DNA of 64,000 nucleotides from CAWJJM01 sp963843275. GTDB taxonomy: Bacteria; Acidobacteriota; Thermoanaerobaculia; Multivoradales; JBCCEF01. The stretch spans positions 1,972,332 through 2,036,331 of the forward strand of contig CAWJJM010000012.1 of assembly GCA_963843275.1 (NCBI GenBank), in the 5' to 3' direction. Below are positions 18,712 to 27,442 of the stretch, in pieces. The translations under genes were made by a program, and so were the position numbers. The stretch's first letter is position 1. Each line of letters starts with the position of its first letter. The notes under the pieces are model-generated. The model did no database searches. It saw only the letters and a list, made by a program, of their open reading frames with translations, and was not told the origin of the DNA.

Positions 18712-19215
18712 ATGCCCTGCCCCGCCCCCCACCCGCCCGCCTCCCCACCGGCCAGCGCCCGCCGGCGGCGGCGGACGCTGCCGCTGGTGCTGGTGCTGGT
18801 GCTGGCGCTGGCGCTGGTGCTGGCGACCGCGGCCTGCGGCCACCGCGAGGCGCCGACCGCGCCGGCCGGCGAAGCGGTCTTCGTGGTGCTGGCGTGCCGC
18901 GGCTCGCTGCACGCGCCCGAGGGCGAGCGCTTCCGCATCCTGCTGCGCGACCCCGAGCGGATCGCCGAGGCCGACGAACTGCTGCGCAGCGGCAGCCTCG
19001 CCCGCGACGTCGCCGGCGGCCTGGCGCGGGGAGACGGGGGCTTCAACAGCCCGTGGTCGTGGCACCTCGTGCCCGACAGCGTCCGCTTCGTCGAGGGCTC
19101 CACCGAGGTCTGCGACGGCTGCCCGAGCTTCCTCGAGGCCGATCTCGACTACTGGATCGACGTGGTCGGGAACTACTGTCCGTGGACCAGCGAGGTGGTG
19201 GCCCGGGAGCGCTGA
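18712..19215 (+). CDS. Small lipoprotein, BP74-like domain (tentative)
   Basis: 167 residues from the ATG at 18712. A TTG at 18685 would add nine. An Arg-rich n-region is followed by an almost pure Leu/Val/Ala core encoded by repeated CTGGTG/CTGGCG units, then a lipobox ending in ATAAC, so the mature protein would be membrane-anchored. The exported part has a conserved-looking block (FRILLRDPERI, NSPWSWHLVPDSVRFVEG, EVCDGCPSFLE, NYCPWTSEV) with paired cysteines. The spacing resembles the BP74 N-terminal domain known from Dictyostelium and some bacteria. That match is from memory and is uncertain. No biochemical role can be assigned. Confidence 0.6.
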   Translation: MPCPAPHPPASPPASARRRRRTLPLVLVLVLALALVLATAACGHREAPTAPAGEAVFVVLACRGSLHAPEGERFRILLRDPERIAEADELLRSGSLARDVAGGLARGDGGFNSPWSWHLVPDSVRFVEGSTEVCDGCPSFLEADLDYWIDVVGNYCPWTSEVVARER

Positions 19216-19220
19216 CCGCG

Positions 19221-19242
19221 GCGGGGCCGGCACCGGCCCCGC
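19221..19242. terminator. Bidirectional GC hairpin
   Basis: 10-bp arms GCGGGGCCGG/CCGGCCCCGC separated by two bases, between the convergent lipoprotein and phosphatase genes (stops 6 bp on each side). Confidence 0.55.
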
Positions 19243-19247
19243 CCGAC

Positions 19248-21340
19248 TCAGCCCGGCGACACCCGCACGGCGACCAGGGTGAGGTCGTCGTCCGGCGGCC
19301 GCTCGCCACGCCAGGCGGCGGCGTGCCGCGCGAGGCGGTCGAGCAGCTCCTCCGGACCGGCCCCGGCCGCGGCGGCGAAGGCGGCGGCGGCGCCCTCGAA
19401 GCCGACCTGGCGGCCGTCGGGGGCGCGCAGCTCGGCGAGGCCGTCGCTGGCGAGCAGCAGGGTGTCGCCCGGGGCCAGGGCCACGTCGACGACTCTCCAG
19501 CGGCCCGCCAACCCCGCCCCCAACGGCAGCCCACCGTGGCCCACCTCCTCCACCGTCCCGCCGGCGGCGCGCGCCACCAGCACCGGGGGCATGCCCGCCG
19601 TGCAGACGCTGGCGCCGCGCGGCGTGACCCGGACCAGGGTGAGGCACATGTGGAGCGGCCGCAGGTTCATCACGCGCAGGGCGTGGTCGCACTCGGCGAG
19701 CAGCGCCGGCAGCTCGGCGTCGGCGTCGAGCACCGAGAAGACCGCCTTGACCGCGGTCACCACCGTGCCCGCCGCCAGGCCATGGCCCGCCGCGTCGCCC
19801 AGCGCCACCAGCAGCCCGTCGCCGGCGGCGGGCCGAACATCGTAGAAGTCGCCGCCGACCTCCGTCGCCGTGGTCATGCGCGCCGCGCACTCCAGGCCCG
19901 GCGCCTGCGGGAGCTCGGCGGGGAGCATCGAGAGCTGGAGCTCGCGGGCGGCGGCGATCTCGCGGCTCTTGCGGGCGTCCTCCGCCGCGAGCAGGCGGCT
20001 CCGGAGCTCCTGCTCGTGCGCGGCCCGCTCCTGGGCCAGCACCTGTTCGGAGAGGCTCCGCACCTCGACCAGCCGGCGCTCCAGTTGGCTGCGGGTGCGG
20101 CCGAAGGTGCCGGCGAGGAACAGCGACATCGAGACTGCGAAGGCGAGCATGCCGAAGAGGTAGACGCCGCCGACACCGGTGATCGGCGGCGCCACCCCGA
20201 CGTCGACGAGGATCTGCAGGACGATGAGCGCGCTGAGAACGACGAGCCCGGCGAGCAGGATGCGGATGCCCTCCCGGCGGACGGTCCGGCCGCTCCGCTC
20301 CACCCGCACGATCTCCACCAGCATGGCGGCGAAGTACAGGTACCAGGCCCAGGCGCGCAGCGCCGGCGAGGGAACGGCCGCGCTCCAGGCCGCCAGCGCC
20401 GCACCGCCGGCCGCGAAGGCGATCCAGCTCCGCGGCAGCCGGCCGAGGCGCACCCACAGGAAGGTCAACAGCACGAAGAAGATGGCGGCCAGGATGAACG
20501 GCGTCGAGGCCCGTCCCGCCCGTTCCGCCCACGGCCCGCCCGGCGCCCGGTCGCGCAGGACGTCGCACAGCTCGATGCCGACGAAGCAGAGCATCGACAG
20601 GGCGTAGAAGAGGTTCTCGCGGGCCGGGCGGTAGGAGGCGAAGAGCGCCCCGTGCAGAAGCACCAGGAAGGCGGGGACGGCGAGGAAGAAGGCCCGGACG
20701 GCGGCGCGCCGGCGCTCCGTGGCCGCCCGCCGCTCGGCCGCCCCCAGCGCCTCGAGCGACAGCCGGAAGCCGGCGCGGCGCCGGGCCTCGGCGCGGCGAT
20801 CCGTCCCCGGGAGGGCGTAGCGGACGGCGAGGACGTGCTCGCGTCCCGGTGCCAGGGTGACGACGCCGTCGGCGACGCCGGCGCCGGGCACCGCCCAGGT
20901 GGCGACCGGCGCGCCGTCGACGAAGAGGCGGGCCGCGCCCGGCGCCTCGAGGCGGACCCGCAGCGGCGCCCCGCCCGGCCCCGGTCCGAGCGTCAGGTGG
21001 CGCCGGAACCACGCCACCGCCGTCCGGCCGCCCGCGCCGAGATCTCCGGGGGGCAGCAGCGGCTCGACCGCCCGCCAGTCGGTGTCGTCGAAGCCGGGAG
21101 CCGCCCAGCGCGGGTCGTCGCCGGCCCGGAAGCGCCAGGGCAAGGTGAGCTCGATCGTCTCCCCGGCCGCCAGAGCCTCGCCCGACAGCCGGGCCGGGGC
21201 AGGGCTCCCGGCGCCGGCGCCGCGGCCGCCCCGGCGACCGGGACCGGAACGAGCGCGAGCAGGACGAGCGGGAGCAGGACGAGCCGAGGCGTTCCGCGCC
21301 GGGCCGGCAGGGTCGGACGGCGGACGGTCGGAGGGAACAT
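19248..21340 (-). CDS. Membrane PP2C/SpoIIE-family phosphatase with extracytoplasmic beta domain (N-terminal frameshift)
   Basis: The C-terminal ~240 residues are a SpoIIE-type phosphatase: EVGGDFYD and GDAAGHGLA supply metal-binding Asp residues, with SDGLAE and a terminal DDLTLVAV. In front are a coiled-coil linker (ERRLVEVRSLSEQVLAQE), seven or so membrane segments of the 7TMR-DISM kind, and a periplasmic jelly-roll-like domain (FDDTDWRAVEPL) similar to sugar-binding modules. The cytoplasmic phosphatase probably acts on a phosphorylated anti-sigma antagonist, the usual family role. A good signal peptide starts at ATG 21340 in a different frame. One missing base near 21,190 would join it to the main frame, giving about 697 residues. 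The main frame alone could start at ATG 21368 but lacks a signal peptide. Confidence 0.8.
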
Positions 21341-21399
21341 GGCCGCAGGGCAGGAGCGGCGCAAGCATACCCCCCGCGGGGTCCGCCGGCGCCGCCCGC

Positions 21400-23043
21400 C
21401 TACCCCACCACGCGCAGCTTGGCGCCGCGGTTGGACTCCTCGTCGGCTGCGGAGAGCTCCAGGTTGTCGGGCAACGGGACGCGGTCGAGGCCCCAGGTGC
21501 GGCGCCGCAGCAGGGCGTAGTCGGCGGCGCGGTCGCGGCGCACGCGGCCGATGCCGCCGGCCATCGGGTGGGCCCGTGCCCGCACCGCCAGCCGCGCCTG
21601 CACCGCCGCCCCGGCGACCGCGAACAGCTCGCCCCGGGTACGGTGGTCCCAGCGCCCGCCGAGCACCCGCCGCAGTCTCCCGGCCACGCCGGCGACGCCG
21701 TAGAACTCCCGGTAGCAGCGGAACAGCAGCTCCGACCAGCGCTCGGAACCGAGGTGAGGGTGGCGCCAGGTCACCGAGCTGCCGTCGAAGCGGTCGAGGT
21801 TCTCCTCGGTGATCCAGCCGCGGGCCCGGAAGTCGGCGTACTGGTCGGTCCCGGGGATCGGGGTCAGCAGGTAGAACGAGGCGAGGTCGGGGTCGAGCTC
21901 GCGGACCCGCGCCAGGTGCTCGCGGATCGTCTCCTCGGTGTCCGACGGGAAGCCGAGGATGTTCGAGAAGTGCACGGTGATGCCGTGGGCGCGGCAGACG
22001 TCGAGGATGCGGGCGTAGCGCTGCGGGTGGTTCTGCACCTTGTGGGCCTCGCGCAGCGCCTCGCGCCGGAACGACTCGACGCCGACGAACATCTGGAAGC
22101 AGCCGGCGCGCGCCAGCGCCGCCACCAGCTCCTCCTGGCGCTCGACCTGGGTGTCGCACTGGACGAAGAAGGGCAGCCGCAGCCGCTCCTCCGCCATCGC
22201 CGCCAGCAGCTCCGGCGCCTCGGCGTACTTGTTGAAGTTGTCGGAGGTGAACATCACGTAGCGGACGCCGGCCCGCTTCGCCGCCCGCAGGCTGTCCATC
22301 GTCGTCGCCACCGGCTGGCTGCGCACCCGCCGGCCGGCGATCTTGATCACCGAGCAGAAGGTGCAGACGTAGGGGCAGCCACGGGCCGGGTAGATGCCCA
22401 GCAGTGGCACGGCGTAGCGGCGCAGGTCGCGGCGCGCCGGCGGCCGCAGCACCGGCGGCTCGAGGCGGTCCTGCCAGCGCCGGTCGCCGCCGTAGACCGG
22501 GGCGAGCTCGCCGGCGACGGCGTCGGCGAGGATCCGCGGCCACACCAGCTCGGCCTCGGCGAGCGCGAAGGCGACGCCGCGGCCGTGCAGCCCGGAGGTG
22601 TCGCAGGTCATCGGGTGCGGCCCGCCGAGGACGCAGTGCTCGACGCCGCGGGCGCGGGCGAAGGCCGCCAGGTCGAGGGCGCGGTGGAGCTGGTGGCTCT
22701 GCACGCCGACCAGGGCGAGCAGCGTCGTCCGCGCCGGGTCGCCGCGCAGCAGGTCGAGGTAGCCGAGGCCGGTGTGGACGTACTCGTCGACCGTCGCCAC
22801 CTCGCACGGTGCGCCCGCCACCCGGGGCGGCGTCAGGCTCGCCAGGTGGACCAGCGTGCTGTTGGGCATGAAGCCGCGCCGGAAACGCTCCACCGAGCCG
22901 TCGACGGCGTACTTGCCGGGCTTGACCACCACCACCCGCAGCGGCCGCGGCGGCGAGCGCCGCCCGGGTCGGCGGCGGCCGGCTGGCTCGGGCCCCGTGG
23001 CTTCCGACGTCCGGATCGCGCGCTCCCAGAGGAACGACCGCAA
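21400..23043 (-). CDS. B12-binding-domain radical SAM protein
   Basis: 547 residues. The N-terminal ~170 residues form a cobalamin-binding-like Rossmann domain (LRVVVVKPGKY, then ALVGVQSHQ, then HCVLGGPHP). The radical SAM core follows with the 4Fe-4S cluster motif RGCPYVCTFCS (CxxxCxxC), TSDNFNKY, FVGVESF and GFPSDTEETIREH. Members often modify lipids, hopanoids or natural products; the substrate here is unknown. No neighbour suggests a pathway. The start is uncertain: the frame opens at a TTG (23043) and GTG codons occur at the first beta-strand (22935). The extra Arg/Pro-rich N-terminus may not be translated. Confidence 0.8.
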   Translation of the reverse strand: MRSFLWERAIRTSEATGPEPAGRRRPGRRSPPRPLRVVVVKPGKYAVDGSVERFRRGFMPNSTLVHLASLTPPRVAGAPCEVATVDEYVHTGLGYLDLLRGDPARTTLLALVGVQSHQLHRALDLAAFARARGVEHCVLGGPHPMTCDTSGLHGRGVAFALAEAELVWPRILADAVAGELAPVYGGDRRWQDRLEPPVLRPPARRDLRRYAVPLLGIYPARGCPYVCTFCSVIKIAGRRVRSQPVATTMDSLRAAKRAGVRYVMFTSDNFNKYAEAPELLAAMAEERLRLPFFVQCDTQVERQEELVAALARAGCFQMFVGVESFRREALREAHKVQNHPQRYARILDVCRAHGITVHFSNILGFPSDTEETIREHLARVRELDPDLASFYLLTPIPGTDQYADFRARGWITEENLDRFDGSSVTWRHPHLGSERWSELLFRCYREFYGVAGVAGRLRRVLGGRWDHRTRGELFAVAGAAVQARLAVRARAHPMAGGIGRVRRDRAADYALLRRRTWGLDRVPLPDNLELSAADEESNRGAKLRVVG

Positions 23044-23067
23044 CCTACCTCGAGGACGGCCGGGCCG

Positions 23068-24072
23068 TCACTCGAGGAAGGCCTGGAAGTCCGTCTTCCC
23101 CGCCTGCGTGCCGTAGGCGCTGGTGTACGTCTTGCTCTCCCCGGTGGTGGTGTCCGTGACCGTGACCTCGACGTGCAGCGGCGTCGCGGTCCCGGTCAGC
23201 ACCGCGATGGTGGGCTCGCCCTCGGCGTTCTTGTTGCCCTGGTCGAGGATCTTCACCATCACCTCGATGTTGTTCGGGCTGTTGAAGTAGAAGAAGGCGG
23301 TCTCGAAGTTGGGGTTGGCGAAACCGACCACGTCCTTGCGGAAGGCGTCGGTCGTCGCCGGCCCCTCGTTGAACGCCTTTCGATAGCGCACCCCCACCTG
23401 GAACCGGTCGTTCAGCATGCAGGCCAGGGTCGTGGTGTCATCGACGCAGGGCGCCGGCGCGTCGGGGACCTCCACCACGGCCCGCATCATGAACGCGCGG
23501 ACCGCCGGCCGGATGGTCTGGTAGTCCGTCCATACGAAGCCACCGTCGGTGGCGACGAACAGCGACCGCTGCGGCGAATCGGTGTCCTCGCACAGCTCGA
23601 CGTCCCCATTGTCGTCCTGCAGGAGGAAGTCGACGAAGAACGAGGCCGGGACCGGGGTCGGCTCGTAGAAGGGGTAGGTGCGGAACTCGCCCTGCGCACC
23701 GGCGGGGATGTCTTCGGCGCCGTTCCCGTAGCCGGTGCCGTTGATCAGCGGTCCCGGCTTCCCCGCGACGACGGGACGGAACCCCCACCCGAAGGCGACG
23801 TCCGGGGCGTCCCCCGGCGATCGGCGAAAGCAGAAGCTGACCGACTTGACGAGCCCTGGCGCCGGGGCGTCGAAGCGCATGGCGAGGTGGATGCGGCCGC
23901 CGGCGGCGGGGCCGACGCCGGCGTCGGTCTCCCCGTCGTCGTAGGTCAGCGGAACCTGCGCCGCCGCGCCCACCACCTCCAGCTCCTCCCCCGCCGCCAC
24001 ACGGGGGCTCCCGCTTGTCAGGACGGTCCCGACCACCGCCAGAAGACAGATCTTAGTGAAGGACCCGCGCAT
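23068..24072 (-). CDS. Secreted two-domain protein with shared C-terminal module (paralogue 1)
   Basis: 334 residues from ATG 24072, preceded by GGGAGGACGCAACG. A signal peptide ends near RVAAG. The N-terminal domain (about 35-215) opens with LTYDDGE and has paired Cys residues. The C-terminal ~115 residues contain ACMLNDRFQVGVRYR, ETAFFYFNSPNNIEVMVKILDQGNKN, PTIAVLTGTATPL and QAGKTDFQAFLE at the very end. The same C-terminal module occurs in the next gene and in the protease at 50.5 kb. The whole protein is a tandem paralogue of the gene at 24281-25312. I do not recognise an enzymatic function. A secreted binding or surface-associated protein is the cautious reading. Confidence 0.75.
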   Translation of the reverse strand: MRGSFTKICLLAVVGTVLTSGSPRVAAGEELEVVGAAAQVPLTYDDGETDAGVGPAAGGRIHLAMRFDAPAPGLVKSVSFCFRRSPGDAPDVAFGWGFRPVVAGKPGPLINGTGYGNGAEDIPAGAQGEFRTYPFYEPTPVPASFFVDFLLQDDNGDVELCEDTDSPQRSLFVATDGGFVWTDYQTIRPAVRAFMMRAVVEVPDAPAPCVDDTTTLACMLNDRFQVGVRYRKAFNEGPATTDAFRKDVVGFANPNFETAFFYFNSPNNIEVMVKILDQGNKNAEGEPTIAVLTGTATPLHVEVTVTDTTTGESKTYTSAYGTQAGKTDFQAFLE

Positions 24073-24242
24073 CGTTGCGTCCTCCCTGGTCGTGCGCGGA
24101 CCCGCGGGCAGCCCTCTCGGCCGCCCCGTGCGCCGCGGCTGTTGTTCGGATGGTCGGAGCCATCCTAGCAACCGCCGGCGGACCGGGCCGGCGGACGGAC
24201 GCCGTCCCCGGAGCGGGCGCCCCGGGGCGGCGGGAGCGGCGG

Positions 24243-24275
24243 GGTGGCGGGCCGGTCCGCGGCCGGCCCGCCACC
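24243..24275 (-). terminator. Hairpin after secreted paralogue 2
   Basis: Perfect 13-bp inverted repeat, arm GGTGGCGGGCCGG, 7-base loop, six bases beyond the stop codon on the - strand. It probably separates the two tandem paralogues into distinct transcripts. Confidence 0.6.
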
Positions 24276-24280
24276 GTCCG

Positions 24281-25312
24281 CTACGGCGTCTTCAGGAAGG
24301 CGCGGAAGTCGGTCTTGCCCGCCTGCGAGCCGTAGGGGCTGTTGTAGACGTTGGTCTGCCCGGTCCACGAGTCGGTGACGATGACGTCGAGCGCCAAGGG
24401 CGTCGCCGTCCCGGTGAGCACCGCGATGGTGAACTGGCCGGACCCGTTCTTGTTCCCCTGGTCGAGGATCTTCACCATCGCCTCGATGTTGTTGATGCTG
24501 TTGAAGTAGAAGAACGCCGTCTCGTAGGTGGAGCTGGCGAAGCCGGTCACCGGCTTGCGGAAGCCGTAGGTGTTGGTGGGACCGTCGTTGAAGATGTTGC
24601 GGTACCGCACCTGCACCTTGAAGCGGTCGTTCAGCACGCAGGCGGTGTAGAGGTCCTCGACGCAGGTGAAGGCTCCTCCGCCGCCCGTGTCCACCGCCGC
24701 GCGGACCATGAAGGCGCGGGCCATGGCGTCGATCGAAGTGAAGTTCTGCCAGGGGCCACTGTTGACGGACTGGTAGATCGGGCGCTGGGAAGAGTCGTAG
24801 TCGGTGCACAGAAAGAAGTCACTCGTCGCGTCCTTCAACTCGATCCCGAGGTAGAAGGTGGCCGGAACGTTCACGTTGTAGCCGCTGATGTCGTAGGTGT
24901 GGAAGTCCTCGACGATGTTGCTGGTCGTGGTCGCCGGCACGGAGGAGGGGTTACCCTGCAAGGCGTAGATCAGCGAGCCGGGTCCCGATGCGGTCGAGTT
25001 GTAGATGAACAGCTTGAAGTTCCCGGAGCTCGCGTCGCCCGAGTTCCTGGCGAAGCAGACCGCCACGGTCTTGAGCACTCCCGCGGCGGGGGCGTTGAAG
25101 CGCATCGCGAACTCGCGGGTCGTGCCGGGCGCGGGCCGCCAGCCGTTGTCCGCCTCGCCGTCGTCGTAGATGAGGTTGACGTTCGCCGCGGCGGAGACGA
25201 CGTTGAGATCACCCGCGACCTCGGTCAAGGTTTCCTGGGCCGCCGCCGGTACCGCCAGCGCCATGAGACCGAGCAGTCCCGCCAGAGACAACACCAGTTC
25301 CGTCCTTCGCAT
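24281..25312 (-). CDS. Secreted two-domain protein with shared C-terminal module (paralogue 2)
   Basis: 343 residues, ATG at 25312 behind GGGAGGAG. A signal peptide ends at PAAA-QE. The N-terminal domain has LIYDDGEADNG, VAVCFARNSGDAS and FFLCTDYDSSQRP, matching paralogue 1 position by position. The C-terminal module has ACVLNDRFKVQVRYR, ETAFFYFNSINNIEAMVKIL, FTIAVLTGTATPL and QAGKTDFRAFLK. DNA in this gene is less GC-rich than its surroundings, with more Asn and Tyr codons. Function unknown; the N-terminal domain resembles beta-sandwich modules appended to secreted peptidases. The tandem arrangement implies local duplication. Confidence 0.75.
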   Translation of the reverse strand: MRRTELVLSLAGLLGLMALAVPAAAQETLTEVAGDLNVVSAAANVNLIYDDGEADNGWRPAPGTTREFAMRFNAPAAGVLKTVAVCFARNSGDASSGNFKLFIYNSTASGPGSLIYALQGNPSSVPATTTSNIVEDFHTYDISGYNVNVPATFYLGIELKDATSDFFLCTDYDSSQRPIYQSVNSGPWQNFTSIDAMARAFMVRAAVDTGGGGAFTCVEDLYTACVLNDRFKVQVRYRNIFNDGPTNTYGFRKPVTGFASSTYETAFFYFNSINNIEAMVKILDQGNKNGSGQFTIAVLTGTATPLALDVIVTDSWTGQTNVYNSPYGSQAGKTDFRAFLKTP

Positions 25313-25485
25313 GGTCTCCTCCCGTCTGGAGATGGGCGGCCGCCGTCGCGGCCGCGGTCGATGAACCCGCAGAAGCTGCCCCCAGACTACCAGAGGGGAG
25401 GGCGGAACACCGGGCGGACGGAGCGCCGTGGTCGGCGCGCGGGAGCGGCCGGGTGGCGGGCAGACCGCGGGCTCCGCCGCACCCC

Positions 25486-25989
25486 TCAGAGTCTCCGTTC
25501 GAAGAACACCAGCCAGGCGGCGAGATCGGCGGGGAGGTCGGCGTCGGGCGGGATCTCGACGAAGCCGAGGCTGCGGTAGAGGGCCTGGGCCTCGGCCTGG
25601 CGGACGCTGGTGTCGAGGCGCATCGTGCGGTAGCCGACGGTGCCGGCCTCGCGGAGCACCGCCTCGGCCAGGGCGCGGCCGGCGCCGCGGCCACGGCAGG
25701 CCGGGTCGACGAACATCCGCTTCATCTCGCAGACGCCTCCGCCCAGCGGCCGCAGCGCCACGCAGCCGACCGCGCGGCCGTCGTCGCGCGCCAGCAGCAG
25801 GCGGCCGCGCGGCGGGGCGTAGGCGCCCGGCAGGCCGGCGAGCTCGGCCGCGAACGCCGCGGCGTCGAAGTAACGCTCGACCAGGGCCAGGTCCTCGTGG
25901 TGGCGCCGGCGGTGCCAGGCGACGAAGGAGCGCAGCAGCCGGCGCACCTCCTCGAGCTCGTCGGGGGCCGTCGCGGCCACGATCTCCAC
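25486..25989 (-). CDS. GNAT family N-acetyltransferase
   Basis: 167 residues from a GTG at 25989, preceded by GGGAGC. The acetyl-CoA pyrophosphate-binding motif A reads CEMKRMFVDPACRGRGAGRALAE in sense, with the Arg/Gly-rich loop R-G-R-G-A-G-R. Motif B follows at RTMRLDTSVRQAEAQALYRSLGF. The substrate is unknown. It lies 13 bases downstream of the stop of the small Cys-pair protein gene, so the two are probably co-transcribed. Confidence 0.8.
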   Translation of the reverse strand: MEIVAATAPDELEEVRRLLRSFVAWHRRRHHEDLALVERYFDAAAFAAELAGLPGAYAPPRGRLLLARDDGRAVGCVALRPLGGGVCEMKRMFVDPACRGRGAGRALAEAVLREAGTVGYRTMRLDTSVRQAEAQALYRSLGFVEIPPDADLPADLAAWLVFFERRL

Positions 25990-26002
25990 CGCCGGCTCCC
26001 GC

Positions 26003-26317
26003 TCAGGCGCCGAGCTCGGCGCGCAGCATCGCGCGGGTGCCGGCCGGGCCGTTGACGGTGAGGACGAACGGCGCGTCGCCGGGCGGCACCCGCAGCTCGA
26101 AGGCGAGGAACGGGCAGCAGCGCGCCTCGAGGGCGACCAGGCGGGTGGCGGCGGCCAGCACCTCGTCGGACCGGCGCAGCGTCCAGGACAGCCGCCGGTC
26201 GGTCGAGCGCTCCTCCACCGCCGCCGCGCGCAGCGTGGCGAAGAGCCGCGAGCGGAGCCGGTTCTCCTCGGCCGAGAGGGCGCCCGGCCGGCAGGCGGGC
26301 GGCGTGGCGTCGGGCAT
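26003..26317 (-). CDS. Small conserved protein with CC-P-F motif, function unknown
   Basis: 104-residue protein, ATG at 26317. It contains RLVALEARCCPFLAFELRV followed by NGPAGTRAMLRAEL. This arrangement (Cys-Cys-Pro-Phe, then a Gly-Pro-x-Gly turn) is typical of a small uncharacterised family often found beside metal or regulator genes. No signal peptide or membrane segment. The cysteine pair and a further N-terminal Cys could bind metal, which is inference. It is followed after 13 bases by the GNAT gene. Confidence 0.6.
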   Translation of the reverse strand: MPDATPPACRPGALSAEENRLRSRLFATLRAAAVEERSTDRRLSWTLRRSDEVLAAATRLVALEARCCPFLAFELRVPPGDAPFVLTVNGPAGTRAMLRAELGA

Positions 26318-26413
26318 GCGGCGAATCTATCGCGACGGTCGCGGAGCCGGCGCGTTCCGGACCGTGGCGTGCGGGTGGGATACTCGGCGCGACTCTGCGA
26401 AAGGAGGAGCGAC

Positions 26414-27004
26414 ATGTCGAGATCCCGCACGGCCCGCCTCGCCCTCGCCGCCCTGGCCGCCGCGGGCGTCGCCGCGGCGCCGGCGGCCGCCGGCGGCGAG
26501 GCCGCCCGCGACGCCCACGGCGGCTTCACCGGCGACCTCAAGCCGGTGCTGTGGGTGGGCGACGTCGAGGGGAGCGCGCCCTTCTATCGCGACACGCTGG
26601 GGTTCGAGCTGGTGGGTTTCGCCGGTAAGGCGGACGACCCGTACTACGCGGAGCTGGCCGCGGCGGGGCGCACGCTCGGGCTGCACGAGCCGACCACCCC
26701 GGCCGAGCGCGAGCGGGTGGGTCGCCAGCGGCTCTACGTGCGGGTGCGCGACCTCGAGATCCACCGCGCCCGGGTGGCCGCGCGCGGCGGCTCGCCGGGA
26801 CCGGTGGTGACCACCGGCTACATGGACTTCTTCGTGGTGCGCGATCCGGACGGCAACGAGATCGCCTTCGGGGTCACCGACCCGCGGGCGCCACCCGGCC
26901 GACCCGTGGAAGGCCGCTCCGCCGGCCGCTCCAGCACCATCATCCGCGCCGGGCCGTCCGGGGTGGTGATCGGGCCGCGGTCGCGGAAGCCCGCCTTCTC
27001 GTAG
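26414..27004 (+). CDS. Secreted VOC (glyoxalase/dioxygenase fold) protein
   Basis: 196 residues. ATG at 26414 follows AAAGGAGGAGCGAC. A signal peptide ends near PAAAGG. The VOC fold is seen in PVLWVGDVEGSAPFYRDTLGFELV, then LGLHEPTTPAER, then QRLYVRVRDLEIHRARV, and the closing FFVVRDPDGNEIAFG. Such proteins bind metal for glyoxalase, dioxygenase or resistance functions; the reaction here is unknown. The fold ends near base 26,880, but the frame runs on 40 codons into the convergent GNAT gene, overlapping it by 187 bp. The tail is probably a read-through of a lost stop. Confidence 0.7.
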   Translation: MSRSRTARLALAALAAAGVAAAPAAAGGEAARDAHGGFTGDLKPVLWVGDVEGSAPFYRDTLGFELVGFAGKADDPYYAELAAAGRTLGLHEPTTPAERERVGRQRLYVRVRDLEIHRARVAARGGSPGPVVTTGYMDFFVVRDPDGNEIAFGVTDPRAPPGRPVEGRSAGRSSTIIRAGPSGVVIGPRSRKPAFS

Positions 27005-27435
27005 CAGCGGATGGCGCGGCGGTTGTCGGGGCGCGGGTCGACGCGGATCTCGGTCACCGCGGGGTCGGCGAAGAGGCGCTGCGTGAAGGCGGCCACCATG
27101 GCGGTGCCCAGGCCGCGGCCCAGCCGGTCGCCGTCGGCGAGGAACTGGTCGATGCCGACCACCCCCGGGCCGGGGGCGTCCGGCCACCAGGACGGATCCC
27201 CCGCCGCCACGTCGTAGACCTGGACGTAGCCGACCGGCTCGCCGTCGAGCAGCGCCAGGAAGGGGCGCGCCGCGTCCGCGCCGGCGATCCGCGGCAGGTA
27301 CTTCTCGCGCAGGGCCGCGGTCGACAGGTCCTGCTCGCGCCACCAGCGCTGCAGGTGGGGCCGGGCGAGCCAGGCGCCGAGCCGCGGCAGGTCGGCCGCG
27401 GTCAGGGGCTGGAAGGTGAAGGCGGGCGGCGCCAT
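26818..27435 (-). CDS. GNAT acetyltransferase, AAC(6')-like
   Basis: 205 residues from ATG 27435. Pattern of the aminoglycoside 6'-N-acetyltransferase-like group: FTFQPLTAADLPRLGAWLARPHLQRWW, then PVGYVQVYD, GVVGIDQFL, the acetyl-CoA loop RLGRGLGTAM, and DPRPDNRRAIRCYEKAGF. Homology suggests acetylation of an amine on a small molecule. Real aminoglycoside resistance cannot be claimed. The fold is complete by about base 26,910. The remaining ~30 residues overlap the convergent VOC gene and look non-native. Confidence 0.75.
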   Translation of the reverse strand: MAPPAFTFQPLTAADLPRLGAWLARPHLQRWWREQDLSTAALREKYLPRIAGADAARPFLALLDGEPVGYVQVYDVAAGDPSWWPDAPGPGVVGIDQFLADGDRLGRGLGTAMVAAFTQRLFADPAVTEIRVDPRPDNRRAIRCYEKAGFRDRGPITTPDGPARMMVLERPAERPSTGRPGGARGSVTPKAISLPSGSRTTKKSM

Positions 27436-27442
27436 GGGCGGC

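Noticed and set aside
18780..18826. CTGGTG/CTGGCG tandem repeat
   Set aside because: It encodes the Leu/Val core of a signal peptide. Repetition is expected from codon bias; no variable-number evidence in one sequence.
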